This document shows positions 58,420 through 64,000 of a DNA stretch of 64,000 nucleotides, in pieces. The notes below the pieces were generated by a model. It did not search any database, was not told the DNA's origin, and saw only the letters and a list, made by a program, of their open reading frames with translations. Position 1 is the stretch's first letter. Each line of letters opens with the position of its first letter. Source of the stretch: Gammaproteobacteria bacterium 45_16_T64 (GTDB taxonomy: Bacteria; Pseudomonadota; Gammaproteobacteria; Pseudomonadales; Ketobacteraceae); NCBI GenBank assembly GCA_002162955.1, contig MABD01000011.1:62001-126000 (forward strand). Direction: 5' to 3'. A program made the translations under genes and the position numbers.

Positions 58420-59700
58420 TTAGCGCTTGTCGATTGAGACAAAGTCACGCTTTGCAGCGCCAGTATATAACTGACGCGGACGACCAATCTTATATGATCC
58501 ACTGATCATTTCGTGCCAGTGCGCAACCCAACCAGGTGTGCGGCCTAACGCGAAGATTACGGTGAACATTTCTGTTGGGATACCGATAGCCTTAAGAATG
58601 ATACCAGAGTAGAAATCTACGTTCGGGTACAAGTTCTTCTCAATGAAGTAAGAGTCGCTACGAGCGATTTCTTCAAGCTTCATGGCTAGTTCTAACTGAG
58701 GATCGTTGATACCCAGCTCGCTTAACACTTCATGGCAGGTTTCACGCATAACGGTAGCGCGAGGGTCGAAGTTTTTGTAAACGCGGTGACCAAAGCCCAT
58801 TAGACGGAACGGATCGTTCTTATCTTTTGCTTTTGTGATATAAGCATCTACATTGGATACGTCACCGATTTCGTCAAGCATTTTCAGTACGGCTTCGTTT
58901 GCTCCGCCGTGTGCAGGGCCCCAAAGAGCAGCGATACCAGCCGCCATACAAGCAAATGGGTTGGCGCCAGAAGAGCCAGCCAAACGCACGGTAGAGGTCG
59001 ATGCGTTTTGCTCGTGATCTGCATGAAGGATAAAGATCTTATCCATTGCTTTGGCGATGATTGGGTTAACCTTGGTTTCTTCACAAGGAACACCAAACAT
59101 CATATGCAAAAAGTTTTCTGAATAGTTAAGGTCGTTGCGAGGGTACATGAAAGGCTGGCCTTGCGTGTACTTGTAACACATGGCAGCCAATGTAGGCATT
59201 TTCGCAATTAGACGATATGCAGCAATCTCTCGGTGTGCCTCATCCGCGATATCCAAAGAATCGTGATAAAACGCAGATAATGCTCCAACAACACCACACA
59301 TGATGGCCATTGGGTGCGCATCTCGTCTGAAACCTTTGTAGAATGTTGCAAGCTGGTCGTGAACCATTGTGTGGTTCATCACAGAAGATACAAAAGACTC
59401 TTTCTGCTCAGTGCTTGGAAGCTCACCGTACATAAGTAGGTAGCATACTTCCAAATAATCAGAGTCATTTGCTAGTTGATCAATAGGGTAGCCGCGGTGC
59501 AATAGCACGCCTTTTCCGCCATCAATATAGGTGATCTTTGATTCGCAGGATGCTGTAGATACGAAACCTGGATCGTAAGTGAACATGCCGTTGCCGGTAA
59601 GTTGACCCACGTCAACAACGTCTGGTCCGATGGTTCCTGAATATATTGGCAACTCTAATGTCTTATCGCCAATGGTTAACTGAGCAGTTTTCTCAGTCAT
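58420..59700 (-). CDS. gltA: Citrate synthase
   Basis: First enzyme of the TCA cycle, condensing acetyl-CoA and oxaloacetate; 426 aa, normal for the type II (NADH-sensitive) bacterial enzyme. Motifs: [32 protein letters not shown] with a catalytic His, [15 protein letters not shown], and [23 protein letters not shown] lies before the ATG. It is divergent from sdhCDAB, an order shared with pseudomonads and relatives. Confidence 0.98.
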   Translation of the reverse strand: MTEKTAQLTIGDKTLELPIYSGTIGPDVVDVGQLTGNGMFTYDPGFVSTASCESKITYIDGGKGVLLHRGYPIDQLANDSDYLEVCYLLMYGELPSTEQKESFVSSVMNHTMVHDQLATFYKGFRRDAHPMAIMCGVVGALSAFYHDSLDIADEAHREIAAYRLIAKMPTLAAMCYKYTQGQPFMYPRNDLNYSENFLHMMFGVPCEETKVNPIIAKAMDKIFILHADHEQNASTSTVRLAGSSGANPFACMAAGIAALWGPAHGGANEAVLKMLDEIGDVSNVDAYITKAKDKNDPFRLMGFGHRVYKNFDPRATVMRETCHEVLSELGINDPQLELAMKLEEIARSDSYFIEKNLYPNVDFYSGIILKAIGIPTEMFTVIFALGRTPGWVAHWHEMISGSYKIGRPRQLYTGAAKRDFVSIDKR

Positions 59701-60283
59701 AATAATCTCCTGTCCGCATTGATGAGCGAAATGGTGGGCGTGATAGGGTCAGGTAGGACCTTTATATCAACGTTACTACACCATTTATGCTTGTGTTAAA
59801 GGCAGACGAACACCGTTAATTATTGAGGTGTTGTGACTCCCGTCCTTTTTGAATCATCAAGATGATCCAGCCTTTATAAATACGCCAATTAAATTCCGTT
59901 TTTTACCTTTATAAGGGAAACGAATGACGTAACTCAATAAATCGCGGGCAAAAAGTAATGATTTGCCCAATGTTTGTCAAATTATTTCAAACACCTTGCG
60001 TGTTTATTGATCTATCTTGTAAAGGTTTTTCACGAAAATGCCCAATGTGGGTTATTTGAAGCAAGTATAGAGCAAGTCTGGTCAATTGTATGGTTCATAT
60101 GAAGTAGATATCTGGGGCACCCGAGCCGATAGTGTATTTGTAATTGCTCCTTGATACGACTATACTTCGGCCCCGAAAGATAGAGGGGGGATGAAATTTA
60201 GACAGCTAGCTAAGTTGCTAATTTCCTTTCCTATTTTGGTGCAACACCGTTGTCTTAACGCCCTATAATGGGGCCATTACACA
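59701..60283. other. 583-bp divergent region between gltA and sdhC
   Basis: AT-rich; expected to hold promoters for both directions. The only good box found is TATAAT at 60264, near the sdhC start. A 25-codon ORF at 60191-60268 after AGAGGGGGG is noted but unsupported. No other feature seen. Confidence 0.5.
60264..60269 (+). promoter_or_regulatory. -10-like TATAAT before sdhC
   Basis: Perfect TATAAT 14 bp before GTG 60284. No matching -35 box lies 17 bp upstream. If used, the mRNA would start near 60276 and have almost no leader, which fits the lack of a Shine-Dalgarno sequence. Confidence 0.3.
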
Positions 60284-60670
60284 GTGAAAACGACAGTGAA
60301 TAGCAAGAGACCTGTTAACCTGGATTTATCCACAATAGCGTTTCCACTTCCCGCTTTGATTTCAATTACTCATCGTATAACAGGCGTTGCCTTGTTTGTC
60401 GGTGTTGGATTGTTGTTATGGGGATTGGATTTATCGTTGGCCAGTGAAGAATCGTTTAACTCTCTAAAAGAGTGTTTGGACGGCGTATTCGCTAAACTCG
60501 TGTTATGGGCAATTCTGTCCGGTTTGATTTTCCACTTAGTGGCGGGTATCAAACATTTGGGCATGGATATGGGTATCGGTGAAACATTGGAGGGTGGTCG
60601 CCTTGGCGCGAAAATCGTTCTTGTGCTTTCAATTGTACTTATTATCGCCGCGGGGGTTTGGATATGGTAA
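60284..60670 (+). CDS. sdhC: Succinate dehydrogenase cytochrome b556 subunit
   Basis: Membrane anchor of complex II that binds heme and ubiquinone. Family opening NSKRPVNLDLSTI is clear. The SITHRITGV region is SdhC-like, and LIFHLVAGIKHLGMD carries the heme-ligand His. Three hydrophobic helices are visible. The outer start (GTG 60284) gives 128 aa; GTG 60296 would begin exactly at VNSKRPVN as in homologues and may be the real start. Neither has a Shine-Dalgarno sequence. Overlaps sdhD by 7 bp. Confidence 0.95.
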   Translation: MKTTVNSKRPVNLDLSTIAFPLPALISITHRITGVALFVGVGLLLWGLDLSLASEESFNSLKECLDGVFAKLVLWAILSGLIFHLVAGIKHLGMDMGIGETLEGGRLGAKIVLVLSIVLIIAAGVWIW

Positions 60671-61035
60671 CTAACGCAACAAGCCTGGGCCGTAATGGCT
60701 TATACGATTGGCTAATACAGCGGGCGAGTGCAGTAGTGCTTGGTGTTTACTTTATTTGTGTTTTAGGATTTTTCCTATGCCCAGGTGAGGCAACCTTTGC
60801 AGACTGGCACGCGTATATGACATCAACCTATATGAAAGTGTTCACGATGATTGCTTTAATTAGCTTCATGGGGCATGCGTGGGTTGGATTGTGGACGGTG
60901 TCGACTGACTATTTGACTAGCCTTCAGCTAGGCAAAGCAGGGACGACCGTAAGAATGATTTTCCAGGGTGGGTTAGCACTTATTTTGCTTGCGTACCTGT
61001 TCTGGGGTGTTCAGATTTTGTGGGGTGTTAAGTAA
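60664..61035 (+). CDS. sdhD: Succinate dehydrogenase membrane anchor subunit
   Basis: Second hydrophobic anchor of complex II, 123 aa. [16 protein letters not shown] near the start and [15 protein letters not shown] with the heme-side His fit SdhD. ATG 60664 overlaps the sdhC stop; TTG 60658 is less likely. Its stop overlaps the sdhA ATG (TAATG). Confidence 0.95.
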   Translation: MVTNATSLGRNGLYDWLIQRASAVVLGVYFICVLGFFLCPGEATFADWHAYMTSTYMKVFTMIALISFMGHAWVGLWTVSTDYLTSLQLGKAGTTVRMIFQGGLALILLAYLFWGVQILWGVK

Positions 61036-62807
61036 TGGCGAATATCCGAACCCTAAGTTTTGATGCCGTAATTGTTGGTGGTGGTGGCGCAGGTATGCGT
61101 GCAGCACTTCAGCTAGCGCAATCGGGTCAGAAAATTGCACTAATTACCAAGGTATTTCCTACGCGTTCTCATACTGTTTCTGCTCAAGGCGGAATCACTT
61201 GTGCGATCGCGAGTGACGATCCAAATGATGATTGGCGCTGGCACATGTATGATACCGTGAAAGGCTCCGATTATATCGGTGACCAGGACGCTATCGAATA
61301 TATGTGTAATGTTGGTCCTGAGGTGGTTTATGAGTTAGACCACATGGGGTTGCCATTCTCTCGCACCGAAGAAGGCCGTATTTATCAGCGACCTTTTGGT
61401 GGGCAGTCTAAAGGCCCAGATAATCCTACCCAGGCAGCTCGAACCTGTGCTGCAGCTGACCGTACTGGTCATGCTCTCCTGCATGCGCTTTATCAGCAAA
61501 ATGTTAAGCATCAGACGACCTTTTTTAATGAATGGTATGCAACGGATTTGGTTAAAAACCAAGACGGCGTAGTAACTGGTGTTATCGCAATTTGCATGGA
61601 AACGGGTGAAAAGGTTTTCTTCAAATCTCGAGCTACTGTGCTGGCTACTGGTGGGTCTGGTCGTATATATCAGTCCACGACTAACGCACTTATCAATACC
61701 GGTGACGGTGTTGGTATGGCATTGCGTCTAGGCTTACCTGTTCAAGATATGGAAATGTGGCAGTTCCACCCGACCGGTATAGCGGGTGCTGGAGTCCTTG
61801 TGACTGAAGGGTGTCGTGGAGAAGGTGGCTATCTTGTAAATAAAGATGGTGAACGCTTCATGGAGCGCTATGCACCTAATGCTAAAGATCTCGCGGGGCG
61901 TGATGTTGTTGCTCGCTCCATTATGCAAGAGATTTTGGATGGTCGCGGTTGTGGACCTGATGGCGATCACGTATACCTGAAGCTGGATCACCTGGGACAA
62001 GAAGTGTTGCATAGCCGCTTACCTGGTATTTGTGAGTTAGCTATTACTTTTGCTGCATCAGATCCAGTTAAAGTGCCAATCCCTGTAGTGCCAACATGCC
62101 ATTATATGATGGGTGGTATACCGACCAATATTCATGGTCAGGCGATTACGCAAGATGCTGCTGGTAACGATAAAATTGTTGACGGACTGTATGCTGTTGG
62201 TGAGGTGGCTTGTGTGTCTGTCCACGGTGCAAACCGCTTGGGTGGTAACTCATTGTTAGACCTTGTGGTCTTCGGTCGTGCTGCTGGTATGTTCATCGAA
62301 AAGGCGCTTAAACAGGGCGTAGAACATCGTGACACGTCTGAGTCTGATCTAGAGCAGGCTGATAGCCGTTTTGCTCGTTTGGAAGCTTCTACCAAAGGTG
62401 AAGATGTCGCCACATTGCGCAAGGAATTGCAGAAGACCATGCAGAATAGCTTCGGTGTATTCCGTAAAGGCGACATGATGGCAGAAGGTGTTGTTAAGCT
62501 GGCTGAATTGCGATCTCGCATTGCAGATATCCATTTGACGGATAAGTCAAACGCTTATAACACTGCTCGAATTGAAGCTCTTGAGTTGGAAAACCTAATC
62601 GAAGTGGCGGAAGCAACGGCGGTTGCGGCAGATGAGCGTAAAGAGAGTCGTGGAGCTCACTCGCGTTATGATTTCCCTGAGCGTGACGATGAAAACTGGC
62701 TTAAGCATTCTTTGTATTCTCCTGAAACAAAGAAAGTGACTAAGCGCGATGTGAATTTTGCGCCTAAGACAGTTGATACTTTCCAACCAAAAATTAGAAC
62801 TTATTAG
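61035..62807 (+). CDS. sdhA: Succinate dehydrogenase flavoprotein subunit
   Basis: FAD-containing catalytic subunit, 590 aa, normal length. FAD-binding [15 protein letters not shown], the FAD-linkage His in [11 protein letters not shown], active-site [13 protein letters not shown], and [14 protein letters not shown] are all present. Cytoplasmic face of the inner membrane. Translationally coupled to sdhD. Confidence 0.98.
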   Translation: MANIRTLSFDAVIVGGGGAGMRAALQLAQSGQKIALITKVFPTRSHTVSAQGGITCAIASDDPNDDWRWHMYDTVKGSDYIGDQDAIEYMCNVGPEVVYELDHMGLPFSRTEEGRIYQRPFGGQSKGPDNPTQAARTCAAADRTGHALLHALYQQNVKHQTTFFNEWYATDLVKNQDGVVTGVIAICMETGEKVFFKSRATVLATGGSGRIYQSTTNALINTGDGVGMALRLGLPVQDMEMWQFHPTGIAGAGVLVTEGCRGEGGYLVNKDGERFMERYAPNAKDLAGRDVVARSIMQEILDGRGCGPDGDHVYLKLDHLGQEVLHSRLPGICELAITFAASDPVKVPIPVVPTCHYMMGGIPTNIHGQAITQDAAGNDKIVDGLYAVGEVACVSVHGANRLGGNSLLDLVVFGRAAGMFIEKALKQGVEHRDTSESDLEQADSRFARLEASTKGEDVATLRKELQKTMQNSFGVFRKGDMMAEGVVKLAELRSRIADIHLTDKSNAYNTARIEALELENLIEVAEATAVAADERKESRGAHSRYDFPERDDENWLKHSLYSPETKKVTKRDVNFAPKTVDTFQPKIRTY

Positions 62808-62818
62808 GGGGAGCGCAG

Positions 62819-63523
62819 ATGTTAGTTAGTATATATCGGTACAATCCGGATACAGATGCAGAACCTTATATGAAAGATTATGAGATCGATACCGGTGGTA
62901 AAGATCTGATGGTTCTGGATGTATTAAATCTAGTAAAAGAGCAAGATCCGACGTTGGCGTATCGTCGCTCTTGTCGTGAAGGTGTTTGTGGCTCTGACGG
63001 CATGAACATGAACGGGAAAAACGGTTTGGCGTGTATTACGTCCATTTCCCAGGCGACGAATGGTAAGAAAAAGCTTATCCTGCGACCTTTACCCGGGTTG
63101 CCAGTGGTTCGTGATGTTGTTGTAGATATGACCATGTTTTACAACCAATACGAAAAAATTAAGCCATACCTTATCAATGAAACAGCGGCTCCGGCGATTG
63201 AACGCCTTCAGACTCCTGAAGAGCGCGAGAAGCTGGATGGCCTGTACGAATGTATCTTATGTGCATGCTGTACAACGTCCTGCCCTTCTTTCTGGTGGAA
63301 TCCAGAGAAGTTTATAGGGCCTGCGGGCTTGCTTCAGGCATATCGATTTATTATTGATAGCCGTGATAACGCGACGAGTGAGCGCTTAGCTGATTTGGAT
63401 GATCCATTTAGCTTGTTCCGTTGTCGTGGAATTATGAACTGTGTGAATGTTTGTCCGAAAGGATTGAACCCAACACAGGCAATCGGTCATATCCGCTCTA
63501 TGTTGCTAGATCGTGCAACCTAG
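62819..63523 (+). CDS. sdhB: Succinate dehydrogenase iron-sulfur subunit
   Basis: Electron-transfer subunit, 234 aa. The [2Fe-2S] ligands are in SCREGVCGSDGM and LACIT; the [4Fe-4S] ligands are in CILCACCTTSCPSFW, and the [3Fe-4S] ligands are in CRGIMNCVNVCPKGLNP. GGGGGAG before the ATG is a strong ribosome site. It lies 11 bp after sdhA. Confidence 0.98.
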   Translation: MLVSIYRYNPDTDAEPYMKDYEIDTGGKDLMVLDVLNLVKEQDPTLAYRRSCREGVCGSDGMNMNGKNGLACITSISQATNGKKKLILRPLPGLPVVRDVVVDMTMFYNQYEKIKPYLINETAAPAIERLQTPEEREKLDGLYECILCACCTTSCPSFWWNPEKFIGPAGLLQAYRFIIDSRDNATSERLADLDDPFSLFRCRGIMNCVNVCPKGLNPTQAIGHIRSMLLDRAT

Positions 63524-63847
63524 GCTGGTATAAAAAACGCAAAATCGTTACAATTCAGACATCTACAGCGCCTAAGCAAACTGCTTAGGCGCATGTGTGG
63601 AAAGGCGCTACACTTGATGTTGTGAATGGCAAAACATCGTATTACCACTTGATGTTTTCGTGATTCGCTCGGTCGCTTACAAGGCGATCTGAAGCTTAGA
63701 AATTAAACTTAGGACTCTCGGTAAAACCGAGCTATCTGTTTTCGCTTGCAGGCTTACAAGGCCACAGCGGGCTAATTCCTTGCAGAAGTGTCTATTGCTG
63801 TATGTCAGCGTTGGCAGGTAGAGTTCCTATTACTACGGTGATCTGCA
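63524..63847. other. 324-bp intergenic region between sdhB and sucA
   Basis: Contains a strong perfect hairpin (63568-63592) and a partial direct repeat (ACTTGATGTT near 63611 and 63650). No ORF. A separate sucA promoter is possible but no clear boxes were found. Confidence 0.45.
63568..63592 (+). terminator. Perfect 11-bp hairpin after sdhB
   Basis: GCGCCTAAGCA, loop AAC, TGCTTAGGCGC. No T run follows, so it may pause or stabilise the sdh mRNA rather than end it. Confidence 0.4.
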
Positions 63848-64000
63848 ATGGAAGACAGTTTGATGTATCGGCAGTGGAGTACGTCCCATTTATCAGGGGG
63901 CAATGCTGTTTATGTCGAGGAACTTTTTGAGTCCTACCTTAAAGACCCCAACTCCGTCCCTGAAGAGTGGCGAGAGAACTTTGATAAATTACCCCGGGTC
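63848..64000 (+). CDS. sucA: 2-oxoglutarate dehydrogenase E1 component, N-terminal part
   Basis: The first 51 codons; the gene continues past the window. The start MEDSLMYRQWSTSHLSGG, then VEELFESYLKDPNSVPEEW, matches the conserved E1o N-terminus. Position after sdhCDAB is the standard gammaproteobacterial order. Part of the TCA cycle enzyme complex that converts 2-oxoglutarate to succinyl-CoA. Confidence 0.93.
   Translation, partial: MEDSLMYRQWSTSHLSGGNAVYVEELFESYLKDPNSVPEEWRENFDKLPRV

Noticed and set aside
60191-60268. 25-codon ORF after a purine-rich stretch upstream of sdhC
   Set aside because: No recognisable similarity, and it overlaps the putative -10 box, so it is likely chance.
1-64000. 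CRISPR arrays, tRNA or rRNA genes, phage or insertion-sequence genes
   Set aside because: No regularly spaced repeats, cloverleaf-like sequences, rRNA stretches, transposase or integrase motifs were found by reading.

Overview
The window looks like a chromosomal segment of a marine gammaproteobacterium, probably near Cellvibrionales/Teredinibacter or a related pseudomonad-like lineage. The grounds are the classical gammaproteobacterial order gltA(-) / sdhCDAB / sucA at the right end, the style of the Tad pilus locus, and large NRPS genes in DNA of moderate GC. No rRNA, tRNA, CRISPR, insertion sequence or phage gene was recognised.

Positions 1-34,600 hold a nonribosomal peptide cluster. NRPS-1 (5' end outside the window) has three A-PCP modules. 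NRPS-2 (5,964 aa) has four modules and a terminal thioesterase. Four of the seven modules carry two condensation-type domains in series (C-C*-A-PCP). Five of the seven A domains share one unusual specificity signature, DLKNxG[S/M]D[V/I]K. One A domain belongs to the alpha-aminoadipate-reductase (Lys2)-like clade. The last has a diaminobutyrate (Dab)-like code and is followed directly by a Dab aminotransferase gene. TubC-type docking domains at both NRPS N-termini and an acidic tail on NRPS-1 suggest the order NRPS-1 then NRPS-2. A decayed membrane-protein gene, with three in-frame stops and no frameshift, lies between the two. Downstream come an MFS exporter and a stand-alone type II thioesterase.

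Positions 34,800-42,030 hold a periplasmic adaptor/RND transporter operon ending in a 13-repeat MORN lipoprotein, then a convergent Ser/Thr kinase gene. The RND protein has a C-terminal segment with the spacing and key residues of ribosome modulation factor (RMF), an unexpected fusion.

Positions 42,579-57,395 hold a Tad/Flp pilus locus: Flp pilin, TadG- and TadE-like pseudopilins, a second small pilin, CpaB, secretin, an FHA-TadA ATPase fusion, TadB, TadC, a DUF192 protein, a transmembrane FHA protein, a TadD-like TPR lipoprotein, a PP2C phosphatase, another TadE-like protein and a Ca-binding-like lipoprotein. Kinase, two FHA proteins and phosphatase together suggest that the pilus is controlled by Ser/Thr phosphorylation. 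No tadZ/cpaE or prepilin peptidase gene is present here.

Positions 57,440-64,000 are core metabolism: a 3-hydroxyisobutyrate-dehydrogenase-family gene and gltA on the minus strand, then sdhCDAB and the first 51 codons of sucA on the plus strand. Palindromic operator candidates precede the type II thioesterase and the RND operon, and several hairpin terminators separate the units.
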